From NCBI RefSeq assembly GCF_900129445.1, contig NZ_FQVT01000004.1:124001-188000 (forward strand): a DNA stretch of 64,000 bases, given 5' to 3'. Made by a program: the position numbers and the translations under genes. The first letter of the stretch is position 1, and each line of letters starts with the position of its first letter. This document shows positions 9,645-18,418 of this stretch, in pieces. The notes under the pieces were generated by a model that was given only the letters and a program-made list of their open reading frames with translations, ran no database searches and was not told the DNA's origin. Origin of the DNA: Salegentibacter echinorum. GTDB lineage: Bacteria > Bacteroidota > Bacteroidia > Flavobacteriales > Flavobacteriaceae.

Positions 9645-9690
9645 GTGTACTACATCGTTTGCGATTTCAGTTCATTCGGGCTTATCTTTA
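9645..9690 (+). promoter_or_regulatory. Promoter of second susC with shared 19-bp element
   Basis: GTGTACTACATCGTTTGCG (9645-9663) is the second copy of the element at 4210-4228. It contains -33 TTTG (9658-9661) and is followed after 21 bp by TATCTTTA (9683-9690), then GTTAAAATT as in the first promoter. The ATG of susC is 28 bp beyond the -7 box. Confidence 0.7.
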
Positions 9691-9717
9691 AGTTAAAATT
9701 CAGTAAAATTTAACCGT

Positions 9718-12700
9718 ATGAAACTAAAGCTATTTTCCATTTTTATGATCCTGATTTCAGGTTTTGGATTTGCTCAGAATTCCAAAACAGTGACAGGGGT
9801 TATTATGGACGAAAATGAAATCCCTTTACCGGGAGCAGAGGTAAAGGTGATTGACAAGGAAATTTATTCTGTAACCGATTTCGATGGGAATTACACCCTG
9901 GAAAATGTCGAAGTAGGAGATGGAGTAAGGGTAACTTACTTAGGTTTTGTTGCCCAGGAATTTACTATTCAGCAAAAAAATGAGTACAACATTACGCTAC
10001 AAGAAGATGCAGCTCAATTAGATGAGGTTGTAGTAGTTGGTTATGGTAAAGCAAAATCGCGGGATTTGGCAGGAACTATAAGCAACCTAAAAGCAGACGA
10101 AATTAACGATTCGCCAACCAACTCAGTATTGCAGGCTGCCCAGGGAAAGCTGCCCGGGGTGCAGGTAATTAACGATGGTGCACCGGGAAGTGTAGGCCAG
10201 GTAAGAATTCGTGGTTCTATCTCAGTTCTGGGGGGAGCAGATCCTTTGTATGTAGTAGATGGTGTGATTACCGATGATATTAGTGGTATTAATAATAACG
10301 ACATTCAAAGTATGGATGTACTTAAAGATGCTTCATCTACCGCAATCTATGGTGCCAGGGGTGCTAATGGGGTAGTATTGATTACTACTAAATCTGGTAA
10401 AGGAAAATTGAAAGTTTCCCTTAGTTCCACTACCGGTGTAAACGTACTATCCAATCAGGTAGATCTGGCAAATGCCAGGGAGTATGCGCAATATACCAAT
10501 GAAGCGCTGGCCAGAATTGATAAGGATCCTGCGTTTACAGAAAGTGAAATTGCTAATTTGTCCTCTACCAACTGGATGGACAATATTACCAGGGATGGGA
10601 TCTTTCAGAAATATTCAGTATCGGTTTCAGGAGAAACCGACGAAGCCGATTACTATCTTTCTGCCGGTTATTTAGACGAAGAAGGTACACTTAAAGGAAA
10701 TTCCTACGAGCGTCTATCTGTTCGTTTAAATAATACTTATAGGTTAAATGATAATATTAGGGTGGGGCACAACATCAACTTAATAAGGTCAAGGGGTTTC
10801 AATCCCTCTACCGCCGCTTTTGATGGTGATGTGCCTCCATTAAATGTATTTACTACTGCCTATAAACAATCACCAACTATTCCTGTAAGGAACGAAGATG
10901 GAACGTTTAGAAATACCAACCTGAACAACGTTGGGAACCCGGTAGCAGAAGGACAAAACAACAGTAGTGTAAATGAAAAGGTGCGTATCTCTGGAAATGT
11001 ATGGGGAGAAGCCGATATTTTCGACTGGTTGACTTTCCGCTCAAGTTTAGGGGTAAACGTATTGAGACAAAAAATTAGGGCTTATGCAGCGCGTTATCAA
11101 ATTGCTAACGAAAGTAGTACGCAATTTAATAACCAAAATCAAACTTTAAGGATTCAGGATAATGATGCTGAACGCTTTAACTGGGATAACTTCTTTACTA
11201 TAGATAAGAGGTTCGAGAAGCACAGCTTCAACTTAACCCTGGGCTTAACTTCCGAACGTTTTACTTCAGAATACCTATCTGGTTCAAGACGAGGCGTGCC
11301 ACCTAGTGACAACCTTTTATATTTAAACCTTGGAGAGAAAGAAGGACAGAATGTAGAGAACGGAGGGGATAAATCTACCAGGGTAGCTTATTTTTCCAGG
11401 TTACTATATAACTATGATTCCCGCTATGTTTTTAACGCTACGATTCGTAGGGAAGGTTCTTCTAAATTTAATAAGAATCAACGTATTAAATATTATCCTT
11501 CTTTTGGTCTTGCCTGGAATATTAGCAACGAAAGCTTCTTTGATAATCAAACTACGCTAAGTAATTTAAAATTACGTGCCAGTTATGGTCTTATAGGAAA
11601 TGATAGGATAGACTCCGGTCAATTCTTGCAATTGGTAGATTTTAGCCAATATCCATTCCCTGGTGGTGTGGTTACCGGTGGAACATCTATTGAGCGTTAT
11701 GACGACAATCTCAAATGGGAAACTACCAAAGAACTGGACCTTGGTCTTGAGTTCGGATTCTTTCAAAACCGCTTAACCGGTCAGTTTACTTATTACAATA
11801 AAGAGACAGAAGATATTCTTTTCCCACTTGCCCTGCCGCAAACTTCTGGTGATAATGAGTTTATCACTAACGCCGGAAATATTAAAAACGAAGGAGTAGA
11901 GTTTTCTATTAACTGGGGGGAACAAGCTGAAGATGATGGCTTTGGGTATAATATTGGCTTTAATATCACTGCCAATGACAACGAGCTTTCTAAAATTAAC
12001 CCTGTAATTGAAAATGCATCGCCTTTTATTACCAGTGGTAGTTTGAACAACGGTAAAACAGTTACAAGAACCGTTGAAGGAAGAGAGCTGGGAACTTTTT
12101 GGTTATATAAAACCGATGGTGTTTTTGAAACTCAAGAAGAACTGGATAACAGTAACCAACCAAACGCTAAAATTGGGGATTTCCGTTATGTTGACGTAAA
12201 TGGCGATGGTCAAATTTCACAAGATGACCGCCAGTTTATGGGCTCTTACCAGCCAGATTTTTACTATGGTATAAACGTGTCGCTTAATTACAAACAACTG
12301 GATTTCTCTACAGATTTATTCGGAAACGTAGGAAATAAGGTGTATAACGGACTTAGAGCGAACCGTTTTAATGGAGAAAACATTGACAAGGCGCTATTTA
12401 ACGAACGTTATGTACCCGGCAATGGCTTCCAGGGAGGTCCGGCTGCTTTTAATGCGGTGCCAGAACCATCAGATTATTACTTAGAAGATGGTGATTTCCT
12501 AAGGGTAAATAACATTACGCTGGGATACACATTTAATCAGGACTTTTTAGACCTTATTAAAATATCACGATTACGTATTTATGCAACCGCACAAAATGCG
12601 TTAACCTTTACTAATTACAGTGGTTACAACCCAGAGTTGCCAAGAGGTGTGCTCGATTCTGGTTTAGAATTGAATGCTTACCCAACTACCGCTAAATATT

Positions 12701-12726
12701 TGTTAGGTATTAATCTTGACTTTTAA
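9718..12726 (+). CDS. SusC/RagA-type TonB-dependent outer-membrane transporter (second copy)
   Basis: 1002 residues. Signal peptide (MKLKLFSIFMILISGFGFAQ), carboxypeptidase-D regulatory-like domain (about 22-100), DEVVVVGYGK segment, plug with DPLYVVDGVI and KDASSTAIYGARGANGV, then the barrel. No STN domain. The N-terminal third resembles the SusC at 4283 closely while the barrel is much more divergent, as expected when duplicated importers specialise for different oligosaccharide lengths or linkages (inference). It has its own copy of the shared promoter and is followed 12 bp later by susD. It forms an outer-membrane import pair with that lipoprotein. Confidence 0.95.
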   Translation: MKLKLFSIFMILISGFGFAQNSKTVTGVIMDENEIPLPGAEVKVIDKEIYSVTDFDGNYTLENVEVGDGVRVTYLGFVAQEFTIQQKNEYNITLQEDAAQLDEVVVVGYGKAKSRDLAGTISNLKADEINDSPTNSVLQAAQGKLPGVQVINDGAPGSVGQVRIRGSISVLGGADPLYVVDGVITDDISGINNNDIQSMDVLKDASSTAIYGARGANGVVLITTKSGKGKLKVSLSSTTGVNVLSNQVDLANAREYAQYTNEALARIDKDPAFTESEIANLSSTNWMDNITRDGIFQKYSVSVSGETDEADYYLSAGYLDEEGTLKGNSYERLSVRLNNTYRLNDNIRVGHNINLIRSRGFNPSTAAFDGDVPPLNVFTTAYKQSPTIPVRNEDGTFRNTNLNNVGNPVAEGQNNSSVNEKVRISGNVWGEADIFDWLTFRSSLGVNVLRQKIRAYAARYQIANESSTQFNNQNQTLRIQDNDAERFNWDNFFTIDKRFEKHSFNLTLGLTSERFTSEYLSGSRRGVPPSDNLLYLNLGEKEGQNVENGGDKSTRVAYFSRLLYNYDSRYVFNATIRREGSSKFNKNQRIKYYPSFGLAWNISNESFFDNQTTLSNLKLRASYGLIGNDRIDSGQFLQLVDFSQYPFPGGVVTGGTSIERYDDNLKWETTKELDLGLEFGFFQNRLTGQFTYYNKETEDILFPLALPQTSGDNEFITNAGNIKNEGVEFSINWGEQAEDDGFGYNIGFNITANDNELSKINPVIENASPFITSGSLNNGKTVTRTVEGRELGTFWLYKTDGVFETQEELDNSNQPNAKIGDFRYVDVNGDGQISQDDRQFMGSYQPDFYYGINVSLNYKQLDFSTDLFGNVGNKVYNGLRANRFNGENIDKALFNERYVPGNGFQGGPAAFNAVPEPSDYYLEDGDFLRVNNITLGYTFNQDFLDLIKISRLRIYATAQNALTFTNYSGYNPELPRGVLDSGLELNAYPTTAKYLLGINLDF

Positions 12727-12738
12727 AAAAAATAAGAA

Positions 12739-14217
12739 ATGAAGAATTTTAAAATAAATAAAACGAACTTAATCAAAACCATGGCTGCTTTTGTAGCCGT
12801 GGGGATGGTTTCCTGTTCAGACGATTATCTGGAAGTGCCAACCGAAGGAAAGCCTACGGTAGATAGTGGCTATTTTCAGGGAGACAATATTATCAAGCCT
12901 TTATACTCATCATACAATCATTTATTAGATTACAGTCAGCATTCTTTTTCTTACATAGGAGTGACCAGTATTACTACAGATGATGCAAACAAAGGAAGCG
13001 CACCGGGAGATACGGGAGCAGATAAGGATAAGTTAGAAAACTTCACTTTTGATGCTACAGATCCTTCTTTTGAAGGTTTATGGGGTGCAAATTATAAAGG
13101 TGTGGCTTATGCCAATACCGGAATAAACATTGTAACCGATCCCGTAAATGGAGCAGAAGAAGCAGAGAAAGACGCTTTAGTTTCAGAGTTTCGCTTCTTT
13201 AGAGCTTACCATTACTGGAGCCTGGTGCGCATTTTTGGTGGAGTGCCAATTGTAACTGAAGATACAGACCCTAATGATGAAAAAACCTTGTTAACTCGTA
13301 GAAGCAAGGAAGAAGTTTATGAGTTTATTGTGGCCGATTTACAGAATGCTGCGGAAGGCTTACCCTTAACCCCACCGGAAACAGGCCGGGTTAGTTCTGG
13401 TACAGCCAAAACACTTTTAGCCAAAGTGCAAATGTACCGCGGTAACTGGCAGGAGGTACTTGAGCTTACTAATGAGGTAATTGCTTCTGGACAGTATGCA
13501 CTTCATCCTAATTATGAAGAACTTTGGAGAATTCAGAATGAAAACACTGTAGAATCAATTTTTGAAGTACAGGGTAGCGCTTCAGAAAACCTGGCGATAA
13601 ATAATTTTTCTGCAAGTCAAAGTGTTCGCGGTCAATGGGGATGGGGCTTTAATACTCCTTCTGAAGACCTTGATAATGCTTATAGGGCTCAAAATGATGA
13701 CATAAGAAGGGAAGCTACTATTATTTACAGGGGTGAAGTGATGTATGATAATGAGCTTTACAAAAACGATGAAAACGTAAGCGCAATCGTAAGTGAAGAT
13801 GCACCTAATCCTCGTTATAGCGAGAAAATGTATTCCAGCCCGTTAAACGTGAATAGAGCAGAGCAAAATATGATCGTTTTACGTTATGCCGATGTTTTAT
13901 TAATGAATGCTGAGGCAAATAATGAACTGGGTAATTCTGGAGAGGCTTTAAACAAGCTTAACCAGGTGAGAAGCAGGGTAGAACTTCCTGCAGTGACCAC
14001 TTCGGGACAGGCAGAACTTAGAAAGATTATTTGGCAAGAACGCCGTCTGGAATTTGGGATGGAGTTTGATCGTTATTTCGATGTTGTGCGCCAGGGCAGG
14101 GGACCAGAAGTATTTGGTCCGCTTGGGTTCCAGGCAAACAAACACGAGGTTTTCCCAATTCCGCAGGAACAGATTAACCTGTCTGGCGGTTTACTGGAGC
14201 AAAACCCGGGTTACTAA
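12739..14217 (+). CDS. SusD/RagB family surface glycan-binding lipoprotein (second copy)
   Basis: 492 residues. Lipobox MVSC (Cys26) followed by SDD, an acidic surface-export type sequence. SusD-fold landmarks are SEFRFFRAYHYWSLVRIFGG near residue 150, the AKTLLAKVQMYRGNW helix, GQWGWGFNTPSED, and the C-terminal WQERRLEFGMEFDRYFDV with HEVFPIPQEQ. It pairs with the SusC just upstream. A terminator hairpin follows 23 bp after the stop codon, before the GH144 gene. Confidence 0.94.
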   Translation: MKNFKINKTNLIKTMAAFVAVGMVSCSDDYLEVPTEGKPTVDSGYFQGDNIIKPLYSSYNHLLDYSQHSFSYIGVTSITTDDANKGSAPGDTGADKDKLENFTFDATDPSFEGLWGANYKGVAYANTGINIVTDPVNGAEEAEKDALVSEFRFFRAYHYWSLVRIFGGVPIVTEDTDPNDEKTLLTRRSKEEVYEFIVADLQNAAEGLPLTPPETGRVSSGTAKTLLAKVQMYRGNWQEVLELTNEVIASGQYALHPNYEELWRIQNENTVESIFEVQGSASENLAINNFSASQSVRGQWGWGFNTPSEDLDNAYRAQNDDIRREATIIYRGEVMYDNELYKNDENVSAIVSEDAPNPRYSEKMYSSPLNVNRAEQNMIVLRYADVLLMNAEANNELGNSGEALNKLNQVRSRVELPAVTTSGQAELRKIIWQERRLEFGMEFDRYFDVVRQGRGPEVFGPLGFQANKHEVFPIPQEQINLSGGLLEQNPGY

Positions 14218-14240
14218 TTTTAAAATTATGAGTTAGCTTT

Positions 14241-14282
14241 AAAATATGCTGCATTCTCACCATACAGTGCAGCATATTTTTT
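14241..14282 (+). terminator. Terminator-like hairpin between second susD and the GH144 gene
   Basis: Perfect 13-bp stem AAAATATGCTGCA (14241-14253) / TGCAGCATATTTT (14268-14280) with a 14-nt loop, followed by T residues. It ends only 20 bp before the ATG of the GH144 gene, leaving no room for a separate promoter. The enzyme genes are therefore probably expressed by readthrough. Confidence 0.8.
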
Positions 14283-14301
14283 CCTTTATAAACACAGAAC
14301 A

Positions 14302-15675
14302 ATGAAAATATCCAGGCTTTTTAATATCATTCTCTTAGGCTTACTTCTGGTAGCCTGTAATAATAAGAAGACAAAAAACACCGATTCTTCAAATAATACT
14401 GAAGAAGAAACTACAACATTAAGTGATGAAGAGTTGTTGGATATTGTACAAAGACAAACCTTAAAATATTTTTGGGACTATGCCGAGCCAAATTCCGGAA
14501 TGGCACGGGAACGCTATCATCCAGATGGAGTTTACCCAAAAGATGACGCCCACGTTGTCACTACCGGAGGTTCTGGGTTTGGGTTAATGGCGATCGTTGC
14601 CGGGATTGAACGGGGTTTTATTCCCAGGGACGAAGCCGTGAAAAGATTAAATAAAATTGCCGATTTTCTTGAAAAAACAGAAAAATACCATGGGGCATTT
14701 CCGCATTGGATAAATGGTGAAACCGGTGAGACTGAAACTTTTGGAAATAAAGATAATGGAGGGGATATTGTAGAAACCTCTTTTTTAGCCCAGGGTTTTA
14801 TAGTGGTTAGAGAATACTTAAAAGACGGTAATGAAGAAGAAAAGAGCGTTGCTAAGAAATATGATCAACTCTGGAAAGGAATAGACTGGAATTGGTACAC
14901 TAATAACCGGGAGGGTCTAATTTGGCACTGGTCTAAAGAGTATGATTTTGAAAAGGATTTCTTTATTGAAGGCTATAATGAATGCCTGGTAACTTATGTA
15001 TTGGCAGCAGCTTCGCCAACGCACGCAACAAATCCAGAGGTATATCACAATGGCTGGGCGCGAAGCGGAAATATTGTTTCCAATAAAGAAGCCTATGGTA
15101 TTCCGTTAATTCTAAAATACAATGTTGTTGGGGATAAAACAGGGCCTTTGTTTTGGGCACATTATTCTTATACGGGGCTTAATCCCACCGGTCTTTCAGA
15201 TAAATATGCCAATTACTGGGATTTGAATGTAAATAATACCAAGATTAATTATGAATATGCCCAGGAGAACCCTAAAAACTTTGAAACCTACAATGAAAAT
15301 TCCTGGGGCATAACGGCTAGTTACACCAGGAGAGAAGATAATAGTATTGGCTACACGGCCCACGCGCCAGATAATGATAGAGGAGTAGTAGCGCCTACCG
15401 CAGCAATTAGTTCTATTCCTTATACGCCAGAATTATCCCTGCGGGCTATGCGCTATTTTTATGAAGATAAGCACGATCTTTTATGGGGTCCTGCAGGTTT
15501 TTATGATGCCTATAGCTTAGAAGATGAAGACTGGGTGGCGCAAAAATATCTGGCAATAGACCAGGGGCCACAAGTAGTGATGATAGAAAATTACCGTTCA
15601 GGGCTTATTTGGGACCTGTTTATGGGAGCACCTGAAGTAAAAGAGGGACTGGATAAATTAGGATTTAAATATTAA
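14302..15675 (+). CDS. GH144-type endo-beta-1,2-glucanase lipoprotein (glycoamylase-like family)
   Basis: 457 residues with lipobox LVAC (Cys19), so membrane-anchored. The body is an (alpha/alpha)6-type glycoamylase-like domain: LKYFWDYAEPNSGMARER near residue 55, TTGGSGFGLMAI, AFPHWINGETGET, DIVETSF (Glu158), IEGYNECLVTYVLAAASPTHA (Glu223, Glu227) and a C-terminal WGPAGFYDAYS. The family includes the bacterial endo-beta-1,2-glucanases founding GH144; Glu158 and the Glu223/227 pair are candidate acids by position only. Together with the GH3 gene downstream and two SusCD pairs upstream this suggests a beta-1,2-glucan degrader that makes sophoro-oligosaccharides. The substrate is an inference, since many members are uncharacterised. 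Confidence 0.82.
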   Translation: MKISRLFNIILLGLLLVACNNKKTKNTDSSNNTEEETTTLSDEELLDIVQRQTLKYFWDYAEPNSGMARERYHPDGVYPKDDAHVVTTGGSGFGLMAIVAGIERGFIPRDEAVKRLNKIADFLEKTEKYHGAFPHWINGETGETETFGNKDNGGDIVETSFLAQGFIVVREYLKDGNEEEKSVAKKYDQLWKGIDWNWYTNNREGLIWHWSKEYDFEKDFFIEGYNECLVTYVLAAASPTHATNPEVYHNGWARSGNIVSNKEAYGIPLILKYNVVGDKTGPLFWAHYSYTGLNPTGLSDKYANYWDLNVNNTKINYEYAQENPKNFETYNENSWGITASYTRREDNSIGYTAHAPDNDRGVVAPTAAISSIPYTPELSLRAMRYFYEDKHDLLWGPAGFYDAYSLEDEDWVAQKYLAIDQGPQVVMIENYRSGLIWDLFMGAPEVKEGLDKLGFKY

Positions 15676-15690
15676 AATTGATTTTAACAG

Positions 15691-15725
15691 AAACCTCACA
15701 GGTTTTTGAAACCAGTGAGGTTTTT
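15691..15725 (+). terminator. Terminator-like hairpin after GH144 gene
   Basis: Stem AACCTCAC (15692-15699) / GTGAGGTT (15715-15722) with a 15-nt loop and a T run. It overlaps the 5' extension of the following open frame, which supports starting that gene at 15750 rather than at 15678. Confidence 0.7.
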
Positions 15726-15749
15726 AGCTTAATTAGCATACTAAAACTG

Positions 15750-16532
15750 ATGAAGATGAAAAGAAAATTAATTTTATTGTTTTTATGTTTTCCGGTACTG
15801 GTTTTTTCTCAGAACCATGAACAATTTAAGAAAGAACAATTTACCAAAAACGGCGACACCCTGAATTATCGGGTGATGTTTCCAGAAGGTTTTTCTGAAG
15901 AAAAAGAATATCCATTAATCTTGTTTCTTCATGGAGCGGGAGAGCGAGGAAATGATAATGAATCACAATTAACCCACGGTAGTGAAATGTTTCTGAAAAA
16001 TCGAAATAAGTTTGAAGCTATTGTAATATTTCCGCAGGCTCCAAAAGAGGATTACTGGGCGAGAGTAGATGTAAATAGAGAAACCATGCCGCTGCAATTC
16101 GATTTTCAGAATAAAAAAACAGCGACAAAATCCCTGCAATTGGTAATGGGTTTAATGGATACTATGAGTAGCAAGGACTTTGTAGATACTAACAGGATTT
16201 ATGTTGGCGGTCTATCTATGGGAGGTATGGGGACTTATGAGATTTTGTATAAAAGACTTAATATGTTTGCTGCGGCATTTGCCATTTGTGGCGGCGCAAA
16301 TCCCGAAATAGCCAAAGCTTATCCAAAAGATTTCAATATTTGGATTTTCCATGGAAAGAAAGACGATGTAGTACAGCCAAAGTATTCTGAAGCTATGGCC
16401 AGGGCTATTAATCACCATGGCGGGAATGCGAAATTATCGCTTTATCCAAACGATAATCATAACAGCTGGGATTCAGCTTTTGCCGAGCCTAATTTGTTAC
16501 CGTGGCTGTTTTCACAAAAGCGCACGCCATAG
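15750..16532 (+). CDS. Secreted alpha/beta-hydrolase esterase (carboxylesterase/prolyl-oligopeptidase-like)
   Basis: The frame is open from 15678, but the first 24 codons cover the preceding terminator. The ATG at 15750 (or 15756) gives a clean signal peptide, KRKLILLFLCFPVLVFSQ. The mature part is an alpha/beta hydrolase: oxyanion segment FLHGAGERGND, nucleophile elbow GGLSMGGMGTYE, Asp in GKKDDVVQP and His in NDNHNSW. About 260 residues from the chosen start. It lies inside the glucan locus between the endo-glucanase and the GH43-like gene, so it may remove acyl groups such as succinyl or acetyl from the glycan (inference). It could equally be a general periplasmic esterase. Confidence 0.82.
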   Translation: MKMKRKLILLFLCFPVLVFSQNHEQFKKEQFTKNGDTLNYRVMFPEGFSEEKEYPLILFLHGAGERGNDNESQLTHGSEMFLKNRNKFEAIVIFPQAPKEDYWARVDVNRETMPLQFDFQNKKTATKSLQLVMGLMDTMSSKDFVDTNRIYVGGLSMGGMGTYEILYKRLNMFAAAFAICGGANPEIAKAYPKDFNIWIFHGKKDDVVQPKYSEAMARAINHHGGNAKLSLYPNDNHNSWDSAFAEPNLLPWLFSQKRTP

Positions 16533-16573
16533 AAAAACAGTTAGCAATTATTAATCTGCTTAAGATATAAAAA

Positions 16574-18388
16574 ATGAAAAGTTTCAATTACATATTTATT
16601 ACGGCGGCTTTATTATTTAGTTTCCTTGTTCAAGCGCAGGAATCAGAGGAAATAGTGCCAGAAACTTATATCAACCCTTTAGACCTGGACTATACTTATA
16701 TGGTTTATAACTCCCACCGTAACCTTTCCTATCGTTCGGGTGCCGATCCTGCGGTAATAGAATTTCGTGGAGAATACTATATGTTCGTTACCCGGTCTTT
16801 TGGTTATTGGCATTCTACCGATTTAATAAATTGGGAATTTATAAAACCAAAACAATGGTTTTTTGAGGGCTCCAATGCCCCAACCGCTTTCAATTATAAA
16901 GATTCCCTGGTTTATTTTGCCGGTGATCCTGCAGGTTATGGAAGTATTCTCTATACCGATGATCCTAAAAAAGGAGAATGGACACCAACTGCATCTATAT
17001 CAAACAATATCCAGGATTCAGAATTATTTATAGATGATGATGGGAAGACCTATTTGTATTGGGGCTCGTCTAATGTTCATCCCATAAAGGTAAAAATGCT
17101 GAATAAAGACGATCGTTTTATTGAAACCGGCGTGGAAAAAGAGCTTATTAATCTGGTAGAAGAAGAACACGGCTGGGAGCGTTTTGGACAGAATAATTAC
17201 CATCCCACTTTAAAAGAAGGTTATATGGAAGGTGCTTCCATGACAAAACACGATGGTAAATATTATTTGCAATACGCAGCCCCCGGGACGCAATTTAATG
17301 TGTATGCCGATGCCGCTTATGTAGGAGAATCGCCGTTAGGACCATTTAAATATATGAAAAACAATCCTATGAGTTTTAAGCCCGGCGGCTTTACCAATGG
17401 TGCCGGACACGGGATCACTATGCAGCAAACTAATGGGCAGTATTGGCATTTTGCCACCATGGCCCTGGCCTCCAATTCCCATTGGGAGCGTAGGTTAGCT
17501 ATGTTTCCTACCTATTTTGATGAAGAAGGTTTAATGTACACGATTACCGCTTATGGGGATTATCCTTTGTACGGTCCAAATCATCCCACGAAAGCGGGGC
17601 TACACAATGGTTGGATGTTGCTTTCTTATAAAGGGAAAGCCACGGTTTCCTCTTCACAAATGCAGGTGAGAAAGAGTACCGCCACCGACGGTGATTATGA
17701 TATTACTGAAATGCCACTGGAAAAAAACGGTAAAGGTGAAATTATTTCGAAAGTATTAACCGATGAAAGTCCGAAATCTTTTTGGGTAGCTGAAGCCAAT
17801 GACGATAAACAATGGGTTGAGATTGAAATGCTTTCCCCCGGTAATATTTATGCTTTTCAGTTGAATTTTCACGATCAGGAGTCGGGTATTTATACCCGTA
17901 CTGAAGGTCTGCGCCACCGGTTTACCATAGAAGTTTCAAAAAACGGTAATGACTGGGAAACTGTTGTAGATAGAAGTAATAGTTTTAAAGATACGCCAAA
18001 TGCTTACATCACCTTAAACCAGCCTGTAGAAGCAAAATATGTGCGCTATAATAATATTGAGGTGCCGGGAAATAACTTTGCATTATCAGAAATTAGGGTT
18101 TTTGGAAAAGGTCTGGGCAGGAAGCCAGGAAAGGTTAGAGGCTTTAAAATCTCCCGGCAAGAAGACCGTAGAGATGCTTCTTTTTCCTGGAATGCGGTAA
18201 AGGGAGCCCAGGGCTATAATATTCGCTGGGGTATTGCGCCAGATAAATTATACCAGTCGTGGTTAATTTATGATGAAAACGAACACTTCATGCGCAACCT
18301 GGATCGGGATACCGAATATTACTTCAGTATTGAAGCTTTTAATGAAAATGGAATTTCAGAACGCTCTAAAATAATACACGTAGAATAA
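16574..18388 (+). CDS. GH43-like glycosidase with F5/8C (discoidin) and fibronectin III domains
   Basis: 604 residues. Signal peptide ending about residue 22 (FLVQAQ). An N-terminal five-bladed beta-propeller (about 50-330) holds the three clan-F acid positions: Asp58 in SGADPAVIEF, Asp148 in QDSELFIDDDGK and Glu219 in YMEGASMTKHDGKYYL. An F5/8 type C-like domain follows (about 375-515; FTIEVSKNGNDWETV, VEAKYVRYNN), then a fibronectin type III domain to the end (FSWNAVKGAQGYNIRWG). GH43 enzymes usually act on arabinosides, xylosides or galactosides, so its place in a beta-glucan locus is unusual and the substrate is unknown. It lies 41 bp after the esterase and 30 bp before GH3, in one operon. 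Confidence 0.82.
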   Translation: MKSFNYIFITAALLFSFLVQAQESEEIVPETYINPLDLDYTYMVYNSHRNLSYRSGADPAVIEFRGEYYMFVTRSFGYWHSTDLINWEFIKPKQWFFEGSNAPTAFNYKDSLVYFAGDPAGYGSILYTDDPKKGEWTPTASISNNIQDSELFIDDDGKTYLYWGSSNVHPIKVKMLNKDDRFIETGVEKELINLVEEEHGWERFGQNNYHPTLKEGYMEGASMTKHDGKYYLQYAAPGTQFNVYADAAYVGESPLGPFKYMKNNPMSFKPGGFTNGAGHGITMQQTNGQYWHFATMALASNSHWERRLAMFPTYFDEEGLMYTITAYGDYPLYGPNHPTKAGLHNGWMLLSYKGKATVSSSQMQVRKSTATDGDYDITEMPLEKNGKGEIISKVLTDESPKSFWVAEANDDKQWVEIEMLSPGNIYAFQLNFHDQESGIYTRTEGLRHRFTIEVSKNGNDWETVVDRSNSFKDTPNAYITLNQPVEAKYVRYNNIEVPGNNFALSEIRVFGKGLGRKPGKVRGFKISRQEDRRDASFSWNAVKGAQGYNIRWGIAPDKLYQSWLIYDENEHFMRNLDRDTEYYFSIEAFNENGISERSKIIHVE

Positions 18389-18418
18389 AAATTTTGTTGA
18401 TTAATTAAACCTATAAAT

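Noticed and set aside
15678-15749. Extended N-terminus of the esterase gene starting at 15678
   Set aside because: These codons overlap a terminator hairpin, and the later ATG gives a normal signal peptide.
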